Shown here piece by piece: positions 9,247-18,590 of a DNA stretch of 64,000 bases. The number at the start of each line of letters is the position of its first letter. Within the stretch, counting starts at the first letter, position 1. The notes below the pieces were generated by a model, which searched no databases, was not told the origin of the DNA, and saw only the letters and a program-made list of their open reading frames with translations. The DNA is taken from NCBI GenBank assembly GCA_020073105.1, contig JAIQFW010000033.1, positions 21,153-85,152 of the forward strand, in the 5' to 3' direction. A program made the translations under genes and the position numbers. Source of the stretch: Terriglobia bacterium. GTDB taxonomy: Bacteria > Acidobacteriota > Terriglobia > Terriglobales > Acidobacteriaceae.

Positions 9247-10782
9247 TCACTCGCGGACTGGCGCAAACCTCAGCGATCCCAAGCTGGGGCCGGCATACAC
9301 TGGCTCCGCGCGCTCCGACGTGCGCTGCAAAAGTCTCTTATTCATTCGCAGGGTTACGTCGGCAATCATAAATATTGCCAGGAACAACATGTAGGGGCTC
9401 ATACATCTGCCGCCAAAATCTGCGCCGAACAAGCCTTGAATGAAAGAGTGGACGTAGATCCCCAGCGCGCCGATGGTCAACAAATAGGCGTGCCAGGCCT
9501 CCTCATTGTCCGGGTCTCGGCCACGCAAGATCTTCGATATATGCATCGAGCGAAAGATGTTGCGCACGATCATAAAGTGGATCATCAACAACAATATTTC
9601 GCCAATAATTCCATCATTGTAGGCAACTTCCAGGAAACCGTTGTGCAGGTGGACGGCGCCCGACTCCAGTCCGCTCGTGTTCTCCCAGGAGAAATAGGTG
9701 CCCAAGTACCCGTGACCAAAGATTGGTTTCGTCTTGATCGCATTGAAGGCGGTTGTCCATATGACCGTGCGTCCGGTCAAGGTGGAGCCTCCACGATAGG
9801 TCTGGAGGTACGTGCCTAAAGGTGTGACCGAGATGATGAACAGGGCCATGGCCGAAATCCCCAACAACAGCCCGAGGCTTCGCACCACTTTCCGTTGCAG
9901 CATCACGAAGAGAACCGCCCCAAGCACTCCACCCACGATGCCGGCTTTGCCAAAAGCCAGGCACATGACGGCAGCGCCGATAAAGGCAGTGAAGGCATAG
10001 TAGCGCTGCTTGGTGATCGACAGCAAAATCAGCGACATCAACATCAACGATGCCGCGGTGGGCGACAGCAAATCCGGGTTGGCGGCCAGCCGATCGTCTT
10101 CCCATGGACCGAGGGGATCGGTAAAGGCATAGTACAAGGGCACGATGCTGAGAAACATGAAGGCAAACACGGTGGTTTTCAGGAACGCCGTGATGTCCGT
10201 AATGTCTTCCATGAGGCTCGCGCAAAGTTGCAACAGCCCGACCGTCAGCACCGCCTTGAATCCCCATGCCATGGCGTACGTGGGGCCGGGCGCCCAGGCG
10301 ATGGAAATCACGCAGAACCCAAGAAACAAAGTCACCCACAACGGGGAGTCGTGAAAGAGTTGCTTGATGTAGGCCGGCTTCCGCGCGGTGAGGACCAGCA
10401 GCACGATAAAGCACAGTATCCACATGGCGCCTTCGCCGTAGGCCAGAATGGAAAAGCTTCCTTGCCCCATGCTGTAGCTGTCGTTGACGCGGCTGAAGTA
10501 CACCGTGCATAGCAGCAGGACACACCAGGTGATCAAGGCCAGCCGGTATACCATCCGTCTGAGGTCCATATTCTGCACAATGGCGGAACCCAAACCGAGG
10601 CAAAGGAGAAAGAAAAAGATCGTGGCGCCGGAGATGACCTTGACGCTTCCCTGTTCCATATCAGCGGCAGGCAGGGCCCGCATCAATGCGGTGGAAAGCC
10701 CGGTTACCAAGATCAAGCCCGCAATCATCCCCGCGGAGAACAATCCCTGGGGGGATCGCCGAACACTGTTTCCCTGAAGCAT
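9247..10782 (-). CDS. O-antigen polymerase/ligase family membrane protein (Wzy/WaaL-like)
   Basis: A 511-residue integral membrane protein with about 11-12 hydrophobic segments. The large loop characteristic of the Wzy_C/O-antigen ligase family reads GRTVIWTTAFNAIKTKP, then GHGYLGTYF, then HLHNGFLEVAYNDG. This family polymerises lipid-linked repeat units on the periplasmic side, or ligates glycans to an acceptor. With Wzx, Wzz and the export protein also present, polymerase is the likelier role. The start ATG follows a GGAGAGATAAAAGAG stretch. Sequence in this family is too divergent to separate polymerase from ligase by eye. Confidence 0.85.
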   Translation of the reverse strand: MLQGNSVRRSPQGLFSAGMIAGLILVTGLSTALMRALPAADMEQGSVKVISGATIFFFLLCLGLGSAIVQNMDLRRMVYRLALITWCVLLLCTVYFSRVNDSYSMGQGSFSILAYGEGAMWILCFIVLLVLTARKPAYIKQLFHDSPLWVTLFLGFCVISIAWAPGPTYAMAWGFKAVLTVGLLQLCASLMEDITDITAFLKTTVFAFMFLSIVPLYYAFTDPLGPWEDDRLAANPDLLSPTAASLMLMSLILLSITKQRYYAFTAFIGAAVMCLAFGKAGIVGGVLGAVLFVMLQRKVVRSLGLLLGISAMALFIISVTPLGTYLQTYRGGSTLTGRTVIWTTAFNAIKTKPIFGHGYLGTYFSWENTSGLESGAVHLHNGFLEVAYNDGIIGEILLLMIHFMIVRNIFRSMHISKILRGRDPDNEEAWHAYLLTIGALGIYVHSFIQGLFGADFGGRCMSPYMLFLAIFMIADVTLRMNKRLLQRTSERAEPVYAGPSLGSLRFAPVRE

Positions 10783-10825
10783 CTCTTTTATCTCTCCACT
10801 CTTCCCGTCTTAGTTGTGGTGACGA

Positions 10826-11737
10826 CTATCGGCCACCCGATGAGGTTTGCAGCAGGGGTTCGGGTTCCGCCAGTTGGCTGGAAAGCGGGTATCCCATACG
10901 CTGCAGAACGCTTCCTGCATGTTGCTCGATAAATCGCACCTGCTCCGCGGTCAGCTTGGCGCGCCATCCCTGCACCGCTCCGCTGCGCACAAAACGGCCT
11001 TTGACCGAGGCCCGTTGCGGAGCAACATCCTCTTTCTCTTTCATTTTGTCCAAGGCATTGTGGGCTATGGCATTGTTGATCAAGTGGGGATCGCAGTTAA
11101 CGCCCAGGAACTTCGCAATGTCGGTGAATCCCTGAAAGGGATTCTGGCGGAGATCCTCAAAGCGTACTACGAGCAGATTCCCGTTGCCCGCGATAGGGGA
11201 ATCCAGCCAGGAGGTCACATGGTTCTGCCAAGGCCCGAAAGCGTTGATCTTCTCACACAAGAAGGTCTCAATGAACTCGTCCAGGTCCCCCTGAAAATAC
11301 TCCAGCGCCGCAGTGTAAGCAAACTCGGACAAAATCACATCGCGGGCATCGCGTACCAGGTAAATCGCCTTGTGGTAGCCCTTCCAATAACGCTCGTGGG
11401 TAGCGATGAGGCGGCCGCCTCCGGGGAGGATGCGGGCACCGGTTGCCTGCGTGCCGACTCCGTGCAGCAGGCCGTTTACGTCATCGAAGCCACCTTCCTG
11501 CCCGGTAAGGATCTCGTACAAGACAAACCGCGACCAGGTGGTGCCTGACCTGGGGTAGGAACCTAAGAAAACGTCTTCCGGACGGAAACCATGATGGCGC
11601 AACCAGAGAACCGGTTTTCTCAACAGAGTGGTGGAGAATTTTCGGCGCAGCTTGCGATAAAGACTAGTTGGCTTGCGTCGTGGTTTTGAGTAAATTCCGC
11701 CCTTCGGTCGGGCCGGGTTATTTGACTGCTGTGACAT
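10826..11737 (-). CDS. PAPS-dependent sulfotransferase
   Basis: A 303-residue cytosolic sulfotransferase. The 5'-phosphosulfate loop SYPRSGTTW lies near residue 60 and the 3'-phosphate-binding segment YLVRDARDVILSEF near 125. RFEDL and a C-terminal QGWRAKLT segment fit the Sulfotransfer_1 family. It should transfer sulfate from PAPS to a hydroxyl or amine of the locus product. The basic N-terminus (KPRRKPTSLYRKLRRK) could hold it at the membrane. Being between wzx and wzy suggests it sulfates the polysaccharide repeat unit; the NRPS product is the alternative acceptor. Confidence 0.9.
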   Translation of the reverse strand: MSQQSNNPARPKGGIYSKPRRKPTSLYRKLRRKFSTTLLRKPVLWLRHHGFRPEDVFLGSYPRSGTTWSRFVLYEILTGQEGGFDDVNGLLHGVGTQATGARILPGGGRLIATHERYWKGYHKAIYLVRDARDVILSEFAYTAALEYFQGDLDEFIETFLCEKINAFGPWQNHVTSWLDSPIAGNGNLLVVRFEDLRQNPFQGFTDIAKFLGVNCDPHLINNAIAHNALDKMKEKEDVAPQRASVKGRFVRSGAVQGWRAKLTAEQVRFIEQHAGSVLQRMGYPLSSQLAEPEPLLQTSSGGR

Positions 11738-11807
11738 TTGTCCTGTCCTCTCTTAAGCCGAGCTGCTCGACTGGCGCGCAGTGAACGCCAGGCTGGCGCC
11801 CGATCCT

Positions 11808-13265
11808 TTATTCAACTGGAAATTCTTCTGGCAAGGTCTGCGATCCCGTGCTTCTCCACCAAGCGAAGCGGTCAATGCCGAGGGATTTTCCTGCCATCCT
11901 GCGCCGAAGAAGCCAGACCAGAATCATCCAGGAAAGCAAATCGGACACATTAGTACCCCAGATGGCTCCGGAGACGCCGAACGCCCACGTGGCTGGAACC
12001 CCAATCAACACAGAGGCAACGGTTGCCAGTCCGAAAGCGACGAACACTGAGACGGGCGATTCCATTGCCCGCAAAGCAATAGCCGAGCCGAAACTGCCGC
12101 ACCAGGCGATGGAACCCAAGGCTACGATCGGCAACAAGTGGGCGACTTCCAGGTATCGGCCCGAATAGAGAACGCGGAACGCTGGTTGCGCCAGCCCCAG
12201 CATGACACTCCAGTAAGCGACCGCCACTCCCACCGCGACCAGAGTCATTCTTCGGCTCAGCGCACCCGCGCTGGCGCGTCCTTCCCGCTCCAAGACCGAG
12301 GCTGCATAGGGCAGAAAAAGCAGCCCCAGCGCGGTCTTGACCTGCTCCACCGGAAGGGTGAAGTTCATTAGGGCCTTGAGCTCTCCCGACCGGGCCATGC
12401 CACCGAACGAACTCAGCAAAGGATAATAGATGTAGGCGGGAATCCAGCTTGCGACACAACTCAGCAGTGCCCAGCGGCCGTAGTTCCAGTGCTTCTTCCA
12501 AACCTCACTGACGGGCTGAGTAAAAGGAGCGTGCCGCAATTCCCCCCGCAGCAACGCGAGCAGGTAGATTCCCGTGCCCAGAGCGGCCGTGCCGATGAGC
12601 ACAAATGCGCTGAACGGGGAGAGCAAGCCGTACCGGAAAAGGAAGAACAAGCCGCCCGAGCTCACCGTGAAATAGATCAAAGCGCCAGTGGCCGCCTTGG
12701 CTGGCGACAGCTCCAGGTAGAAAGTCCGACGAGCCAGCCAAAACAGCAGAACGCAAGGAGAAGCAATGGTGACTCCGGCCATTGCGCCGGCCAACCCGCC
12801 GGAGGGTGCTATCTTCCAGGCTCCCAGTGCGGTTGCGCCAAAGACAGCTGCGATCGTCAGCGAGATTGTGACGTGAATCCAGAGTAAGGAACCCAGATAT
12901 CCGCGCAAGCTGTCGCGGTACGAAGAACCGCCGAAAACCGCCATCGGTTCCAGCACCAGCGCGCCGTAAACCAGCGAGAGTAACAAGAAGAACCCGAAAG
13001 CGACGGCGTAGGCGCCGTACTGTTCGGGCACCAGCCAGCGCGCCAGTAAGATGCTGACCAGGAAATTCGAGCCGGAAATCAACGCCTGGTCGACGATAGC
13101 CAACCCACCCTTGTGCAGCCAGGGCACGAGCCGGCTGAGAAAGGTGTCATGCTCAACGCCCAGGACTTTTGCGGGGAAGACGGTCTTCAACGCGCGGGCA
13201 AACCGGCTGTCGGCCGGCCCTTCCTGAACTTCGATCTCAGGTTCTTGAATATTTGCTTCTGGCAA
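11808..13265 (-). CDS. polysaccharide flippase (Wzx/MOP superfamily)
   Basis: A 485-residue membrane protein with about 12 hydrophobic helices. The N-terminal ALISGSNFLVSILLARWLVPEQYG pattern is typical of Wzx and related lipid-linked oligosaccharide flippases. It should move the undecaprenyl-linked repeat unit across the inner membrane for Wzy. The start appears to be TTG (MPEANIQ...), and I see no clear ribosome-binding site, so the exact N-terminus is uncertain. A soluble N-terminal tail of about 60 residues precedes the first helix. Confidence 0.85.
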   Translation of the reverse strand: MPEANIQEPEIEVQEGPADSRFARALKTVFPAKVLGVEHDTFLSRLVPWLHKGGLAIVDQALISGSNFLVSILLARWLVPEQYGAYAVAFGFFLLLSLVYGALVLEPMAVFGGSSYRDSLRGYLGSLLWIHVTISLTIAAVFGATALGAWKIAPSGGLAGAMAGVTIASPCVLLFWLARRTFYLELSPAKAATGALIYFTVSSGGLFFLFRYGLLSPFSAFVLIGTAALGTGIYLLALLRGELRHAPFTQPVSEVWKKHWNYGRWALLSCVASWIPAYIYYPLLSSFGGMARSGELKALMNFTLPVEQVKTALGLLFLPYAASVLEREGRASAGALSRRMTLVAVGVAVAYWSVMLGLAQPAFRVLYSGRYLEVAHLLPIVALGSIAWCGSFGSAIALRAMESPVSVFVAFGLATVASVLIGVPATWAFGVSGAIWGTNVSDLLSWMILVWLLRRRMAGKSLGIDRFAWWRSTGSQTLPEEFPVE

Positions 13266-13331
13266 GATGAATTTCGTTGCTGACGTTCGATCTGAACCTA
13301 GATGGTTGGCGCAGTGTTTCTCACCCGGCTC

Positions 13332-16022
13332 TCAGGCTTGCAAACTCATTCGCACGGGTGCCTGTTCGGGTTCTGTGCGGGCCCGTTCGATACAGGCCTT
13401 CAAGCACTCCGCGAGATCCCTGACCCGGGGCTCGACAAGTATGTCGTAGTGGTCGCTCGCGATCTCGTGGATGTCCAAGCTATCGACCAGAGAACTCCAG
13501 GCGTGCTGGGGGTCGGCGGAGTTTCGCAGGGACTTTTCCGCAGCTCGTACCAGGGTAGCTTTGCCGGGATAGGGCCGCAATAGGTAACGGGCGGCGGCTT
13601 CCCCGTTTGCGTTGCGAACATCCCGAAGCAACTTGGGTACTCCCAGGCCCCGCACGGTGCGGCGAATTCTTTTTCTTAGTCTCTTGGGCACATCGTGGAG
13701 CCAATGCTGCCGGGAAGGCCGAAGCAGCAGTTTGATTACCGATGTACTGATTGGTTCCAAGTCTCCAGGCTGAGTGTCGAACAACACCAGCAGGGCAGTT
13801 TCCTCGCCGAGCGCCAAGAACTGTTGGGCCATTTCGTAGGCAACCAAGCCACCGAAGGAAAACCCGCCCAAAAAGTACGGTCCTTGAGGCTGGACGTTGC
13901 GCACTTCGTTGATGTAATGCGAGGCCATCGCTTCCACACTGGTATGGCAAAGGCGCTTTCCGTCCAGGCCCTGAGACTGCAGGCCATAAAAAGGAAATTC
14001 TGGGGCCATACACCGGGCCAGCTCCCGAAAACCGAGCACGTTGCCACCGACTCCATGTATGCAAAAGAACGGCGGCTGGGAGCCGCGGGTCTGGATCGGC
14101 ACCAGCGAAGACCAATGATCGGACCACTCGTCGCGGCGCAAGACATTGGCCAACTGCTCGATGGTGGGAGCCTGAAAGAGCATGGCCAAGGGCAAGGTCT
14201 TGCCGAGTGCTTGTCCAGTGTGGTGCATCAGCCGGGCTGCCATCAAGGAATGACCACCCAGATCAAAGAAATTGTCGCGAATGCCAATCGGCCCGTGACC
14301 GATCACTTCCTCCCAGATCTTCACTAATTGCGATTGCAGAGCATCTGTGGCCAGGGCGAACCCGTCCCGCGAGGGCTCGAATTCTGGTGCAGGCAGGCCG
14401 CGTCGATTAATCTTGCCATTCGGCGTCAGTGGCATGGCCGCCAGAACTACAAACGCTGAAGGCACCATATGGTCGGGAAGTTGCCTTTGCAGGTAGTGGC
14501 GAAGCTCGGTCGTAGCTGGCTTCCCGCCCGGAGCAGCCACCAAGTATGCAACCAGCCGCTTGTCGCCGGGCACATCTTCCCGCGCAATTACCACCGCTTG
14601 GCGCACACCGGGATGCTTGGCCAGTGCGGCTTCAATCTCACCTAGCTCCACGCGGAAACCGCGAATCTTGATTTGGTCGTCGCCGCGTCCCAGAAACTCC
14701 ATATCCCCGGATGGCAGGTATCGGGCCAGGTCACCGGTCTTGTACAAGCGTGCGCTGGGTTCAGAACTGAAGGGATCAGGAATAAACTTTTCTGCTGTGA
14801 GCTCTGGGCGATTGAGGTAACCTCGCGCCACTCCCACCCCTGCCACATGCAGTTCGCCGGCAACACCAACCGGAACCGGGTTTAGATTCTGGTCAAGCAG
14901 GTACACCCGAACGTTTGCCAGAGGACGACCGATAGGAATGTTTTCCGGTATCGGTGCGCCCAGTCCCCAGGCGGGTTCGAACGCAGTCGCACAAATGCTG
15001 ATCTCGGTGGGACCGTAGGTATTGATCCAGCGCACGTCGCGGCCGACCGAATTCACCCATGTGGCATAGGCTTGAGAGGAGGGCTTCTCCCCTCCGACAA
15101 TTACCAGGCGCACGTCTCGCGGCGTCACCTTCTTTAGCTCTGCAAATTCGTGCACCCACTCGTGCCAGTAAGCGGTGGGTAAGTCCAGAACGGTTATGCG
15201 TTGTTGCTCAGCCCAGTCGATGAATTCAGGGACTGCGAGCGGCATCTCCTCGGTCCGCAGGACCAGGTTGGCCCCACTAAGCCAGGTAATGAACATCTCC
15301 TCAATAGCGATGTCGAAGCTTACGGAACAGAACTGCAGCACCCTGTCATCCGGCGTGATGGCATACATCCGCGCCGCATTCGTGTTGTAATTCACCAGTC
15401 CCGCATGGGTAAGCAAAACTCCCCGCGGCTTGCCAGTCGAACCGGAAGTGTAAATCACGTACGCGATATCTTCCGGAGTGGTGCCGCCGTCCGGGTTTGC
15501 CGTGGGCTGGCCGGAAACGACTCCAGCCGCGTCCCCGAGGAAAACCACTTCGCAACCTGCCGGAGCGTCTGGTAACACGCCTTTTTCTGTAATCACCACC
15601 TGCGCCTGCACGTCCTCCAACATGTACGCGAGGCGCTCCTTCGGGTAATTGGGGTCCAAAGGCACGCACGCTGCACACGACTTCAGCACAGCCAACACTG
15701 CGACTGAAAACTCGAGCGAGGGATCCAAACAGATTCCCACGCGATGGTTCGGTGCGACCCCACGGCTGCGCAGATAATGCGCCAACTGGTTCGCGCGCGT
15801 ATTGAATTCTCGATATGTAAGTTGCTTGCTTCCACAGGTGACAGCGGCCCGTTCCGGCACGCGCTCGGCCTGGGCCTCAATCAGCTGATGCAGGCATTTC
15901 TCGCGCGGATACTCACACTTGGTCTGGTTCCACTCGACCAGGATCTGCCGCTTTTCGGCCTCGGTCATCGCCGGCAAGTCCGCAAGCTGCTGGTCCGGGT
16001 TGTCAGTGATTTCCTTCAGCAA
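13332..16022 (-). CDS. NRPS, A-T-TE module lacking its condensation domain
   Basis: An 896-residue synthetase. The first 35 residues (LKEITDNPDQQLADLP) look like the tail of a condensation domain, but the rest of that domain is absent. The adenylation domain covers about residues 40-540 (YTSGSTGKPRG, FDIAIEEMF with the A4 Asp, NTYGPTE, NGKINRRG). The carrier domain has LGGHSLMA near 600. The thioesterase has a Ser nucleophile in GGFSFGG, an Asp in LLVLFDTQPG and a His in ASDHYDIL. A hand-aligned code is about D-I-E-D-V-V-T-I-C-K, which I cannot assign. The probable start is a TTG. It lies in the same frame as, and only 33 nt after, the stop of the sugar transferase gene. It should activate one amino acid and release or transfer it. 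Its place inside the polysaccharide genes suggests aminoacyl decoration of the glycan. Confidence 0.9.
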   Translation of the reverse strand: MLKEITDNPDQQLADLPAMTEAEKRQILVEWNQTKCEYPREKCLHQLIEAQAERVPERAAVTCGSKQLTYREFNTRANQLAHYLRSRGVAPNHRVGICLDPSLEFSVAVLAVLKSCAACVPLDPNYPKERLAYMLEDVQAQVVITEKGVLPDAPAGCEVVFLGDAAGVVSGQPTANPDGGTTPEDIAYVIYTSGSTGKPRGVLLTHAGLVNYNTNAARMYAITPDDRVLQFCSVSFDIAIEEMFITWLSGANLVLRTEEMPLAVPEFIDWAEQQRITVLDLPTAYWHEWVHEFAELKKVTPRDVRLVIVGGEKPSSQAYATWVNSVGRDVRWINTYGPTEISICATAFEPAWGLGAPIPENIPIGRPLANVRVYLLDQNLNPVPVGVAGELHVAGVGVARGYLNRPELTAEKFIPDPFSSEPSARLYKTGDLARYLPSGDMEFLGRGDDQIKIRGFRVELGEIEAALAKHPGVRQAVVIAREDVPGDKRLVAYLVAAPGGKPATTELRHYLQRQLPDHMVPSAFVVLAAMPLTPNGKINRRGLPAPEFEPSRDGFALATDALQSQLVKIWEEVIGHGPIGIRDNFFDLGGHSLMAARLMHHTGQALGKTLPLAMLFQAPTIEQLANVLRRDEWSDHWSSLVPIQTRGSQPPFFCIHGVGGNVLGFRELARCMAPEFPFYGLQSQGLDGKRLCHTSVEAMASHYINEVRNVQPQGPYFLGGFSFGGLVAYEMAQQFLALGEETALLVLFDTQPGDLEPISTSVIKLLLRPSRQHWLHDVPKRLRKRIRRTVRGLGVPKLLRDVRNANGEAAARYLLRPYPGKATLVRAAEKSLRNSADPQHAWSSLVDSLDIHEIASDHYDILVEPRVRDLAECLKACIERARTEPEQAPVRMSLQA

Positions 16023-16055
16023 GGGTGGGAAATTCCTTGAAGGACAAACTCGGCT

Positions 16056-17504
16056 TCAGGCCGCGCCTGAGCCTCGCAGGACTGCGGGGATAGTTCTTGC
16101 CAGGATCTGCAAGTCAAGCCACAGGGACCAGCCACGCACATATTGCAGATCGAGCTCCATCCACTGGTGAAACGGCAGTGAATTCCGGCCGCTTACCTGC
16201 CATAAGCAGGTAATTCCGGGGCGGACACTGAAGCGGCAGCGCTGCCAATCGTGGCCGGCCTCGGTAAACAGTTCGTAATCACGCACCGCCAACGGACGTG
16301 GGCCCACCAGGCTCATGTCACCGCAGAGCACATTGAAGAGTTGAGGCAGTTCGTCGATGCTCGTCTTGCGCAGGAACCTGCCCACGGACGTGAGCCGGGG
16401 ATCGTTCTTGATCTTGAACACCGGCCCAGAGAGCTCATTCAGATGCTCGACCTCCCGCATCTTTTCTTCTGCGTTTACCACCATGGTTCGAAACTTGTAG
16501 ATATAAAAGACTCTCTTGTTCAGGCCAATCCGCCTTTGTACGAAGAAAACCGGGCCCGCAGAAGTGAGACTGATCAAGATAGCGGTCAGCAGCAGCAGCG
16601 GGGCGAGCGCGATGAGCAGCAGCAGAGAGAGAGTGAAATCGAGGGTGCGCTTGATCGTACTGGGCCAGCCCTCGGTGATGCCGCTGGAATGTGTGATCAG
16701 CGGGGCGCCGGCAAACTCTTCGGCCTTCGCCTGCCGGTGCTGCAGATTGAAGAGGTCGGACAGCACACGGACGACGATTCCCTGTTGTTCGCACATGGCG
16801 GCCACATCGGAGGCCAAATCATGGAATGAGCGCAGCGGAACTGTAAGCACCACTTCGTCCACGACGCTACGTCGGAGGAAGGTACGCAGGTCCCCGAGAC
16901 CGCAGACCAGCGGCCAGCCCTGACGCTCCAGCTCTCCGATCCCCGCCCACTCGGCGTCTGCAAAACCAAGAATGCGATAACCGAGTTCCGGTTTGGACTG
17001 GATCTTCCGTGCGAATTCGATGGCGCGGCGATTGGAGCCTACGATCAGCATATTGCGCGAATCACGCCCGTGCATGCGCAGTCGCCGCAGCCAGGTCCGG
17101 ACCGCCATCCGGGTGGATACGATGACGAAGGTACTGCAGGCCCAGAAAATAGCCACAAAGCTTGGCGTGACCCACTGGAACTGGAGGAGAAAAGACGCAA
17201 GTCCCAGCACCGCAGCACACAGCGTGGTCGCTTTGACGACGTCGAACGCCTCACTCCTGCGGCTTGCCAACCGTTTGGACCCGTAAAGTCCAAGAATGGT
17301 GAAGATCAGGATCCAAATTCCCAACAGGCTGGAGAAGATGACGATATCGCCCAGCTTGATCTTGAGCCCGAGGAATTGAGCAAGCGAGATCGACCCGCTG
17401 GCCCGGAGGTGGGGCAGGACTGCCACTGCGAACGAGCCCATCAGCAGCACCAAGTCGAAGAGCTTGGTAGCGCTGCTCAAGACTTGGCCTTTCATCGTGC
17501 CCAT
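16056..17504 (-). CDS. polyprenyl-phosphate sugar-1-phosphate transferase (initiating transferase)
   Basis: A 482-residue enzyme of the WcaJ/WbaP (PHPT) family. Four or five N-terminal membrane segments are followed by a CoA-binding-like middle region (LIVGSNRRAIEFARKI, GFADAEW). The C-terminal Bac_transf domain carries FVQRRIGLNKRVFYIYKFRTM, RLTSVGRFLRKTSIDELPQL, MSLVGPRP and VRPGITCLWQVSGR. It transfers sugar-1-phosphate, often glucose or galactose, to undecaprenyl phosphate and so starts the repeat unit at the inner membrane. The family and role are clear; the sugar is not. Confidence 0.93.
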   Translation of the reverse strand: MGTMKGQVLSSATKLFDLVLLMGSFAVAVLPHLRASGSISLAQFLGLKIKLGDIVIFSSLLGIWILIFTILGLYGSKRLASRRSEAFDVVKATTLCAAVLGLASFLLQFQWVTPSFVAIFWACSTFVIVSTRMAVRTWLRRLRMHGRDSRNMLIVGSNRRAIEFARKIQSKPELGYRILGFADAEWAGIGELERQGWPLVCGLGDLRTFLRRSVVDEVVLTVPLRSFHDLASDVAAMCEQQGIVVRVLSDLFNLQHRQAKAEEFAGAPLITHSSGITEGWPSTIKRTLDFTLSLLLLIALAPLLLLTAILISLTSAGPVFFVQRRIGLNKRVFYIYKFRTMVVNAEEKMREVEHLNELSGPVFKIKNDPRLTSVGRFLRKTSIDELPQLFNVLCGDMSLVGPRPLAVRDYELFTEAGHDWQRCRFSVRPGITCLWQVSGRNSLPFHQWMELDLQYVRGWSLWLDLQILARTIPAVLRGSGAA

Positions 17505-17709
17505 CGGTGAATCCCCTTAGAGAGACCTGGTCGGTGATTGAGGCATGTGTTACAGAGAAGACGAGTTCCCAAACTCAAGGGCGGAACCCGCGAAGTGGAA
17601 CCTGGATCGGAGACTGCGAAGGAACGCTTTTCCGCTGGTCGGGCGAGGTTTGTCAGGCGGGCCCCCGCATGGGCGCGAGTGCTACTCCTGCCCCTCTGCC
17701 CGCAGTGGA

Positions 17710-18459
17710 TCAAAGCCGGTTGTAGATACGTTCTGGAATGGGGAAGGTCCGCTGGTTCAACACTGCCCCGAGTACACGCACATTGGAGGCCTGAAGCAAC
17801 TGAATGGTGTCCCGCGTGGAATCGCGGCGGGAAGAATTGGCTTTAAGTACCAGGGCCACGCCATCCACCAGGTGTCCCAACACTACTCCGTCATTGGAAG
17901 CATTGAGAGCGGCCACATCCAGCAGAACATAGTCAAACTCAGCTCCTAGTTCGGCAATGCGCATACGCATCCGGTCTGAAGTCAGAAGTTCTTGCGCCGA
18001 TTCACTCGATGCTCCACAGCTTACCAGCCAGAGATTCCTCCGCAACTGTCGCGCATACTGGCGGATCGGACCCTCTCCCCGCAAGGCGTCGGAGAGACCG
18101 TGATGGTTCTCCACTCCGAATTGCTGGTGAAGAGAAGGAGTCCGAAGGTTGCAATCCACAATGCAGACGGAGCGACCCACCTGCGAGGCCAGAATCTCCC
18201 CAACGCGGGCACACATCCACGTATTTCCATTGCCGGGTTCCGTGGCGGTGAACGCCACCCGGCGCGGCGCCTCGGTGCTGCCCAGAAGAAACAACCGGTG
18301 GACTAGCTTGGTAATTTCCTCGCGGGCCATTCCATCCATCTCCAAGGGAGCAATGAAAGCAGCTGCTTCTGGAGCGGGGGCACTGCTAAGCTCCGCCTCC
18401 GGCGGCAGCATGACCGGTGTCTTGCCCATCTGATTCAACAGTTCGAAGTTTCTACTCAT
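17710..18459 (-). CDS. CpsD/Wzc-type ATPase domain protein with a degenerate P-loop
   Basis: A 249-residue protein matching the cytoplasmic half of bacterial tyrosine kinases. It has VCIVDCNLRTPSLHQQFG (Walker A' Asp), HHGLSDALRG and FDYVLLDVAALNASND (Walker B region). The P-loop, however, reads EPGNGNTW where GEGK(S/T)(T/S) is expected, so the catalytic lysine is missing. The Tyr-rich C-terminal tail of BY-kinases is also absent; the protein ends FPIPERIYNRL. It is probably a non-catalytic partner of the Wzz-like protein that helps control chain length or assembly. The fold is clear; the lack of kinase activity is inference from the missing residues. Confidence 0.85.
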   Translation of the reverse strand: MSRNFELLNQMGKTPVMLPPEAELSSAPAPEAAAFIAPLEMDGMAREEITKLVHRLFLLGSTEAPRRVAFTATEPGNGNTWMCARVGEILASQVGRSVCIVDCNLRTPSLHQQFGVENHHGLSDALRGEGPIRQYARQLRRNLWLVSCGASSESAQELLTSDRMRMRIAELGAEFDYVLLDVAALNASNDGVVLGHLVDGVALVLKANSSRRDSTRDTIQLLQASNVRVLGAVLNQRTFPIPERIYNRL

Positions 18460-18555
18460 GATTAACCCTGGGTTCCCTTTCTTGGCCCGTCGGCCGGGGT
18501 CGAGCTTGCTCTCTTGCTTGGGGGGATGTTCTCGAAGCTGCAGAGTCCCGGGGGC

Positions 18556-18579
18556 GGGCAGCCGTTCGACAGGCTGCCC
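18556..18579. repeat. perfect 8-bp inverted repeat between the wzz-like and cpsD-like genes
   Basis: Arms GGGCAGCC (18556-18563) and GGCTGCCC (18572-18579) enclose an 8-nt loop, GTTCGACA. It lies in the 131-bp gap after the wzz stop. No T-run follows on the minus strand, so it looks like an intra-operon processing or attenuation hairpin, or a REP-like unit, and not a Rho-independent terminator. Confidence 0.6.
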
Positions 18580-18590
18580 GGTCCCGCTGA

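Noticed and set aside
16056..17504. Fusion of sugar transferase and NRPS through readthrough
   Set aside because: The two are in the same frame, but a plain TGA and a plausible TTG start with an AAGGA site make separate proteins more likely.
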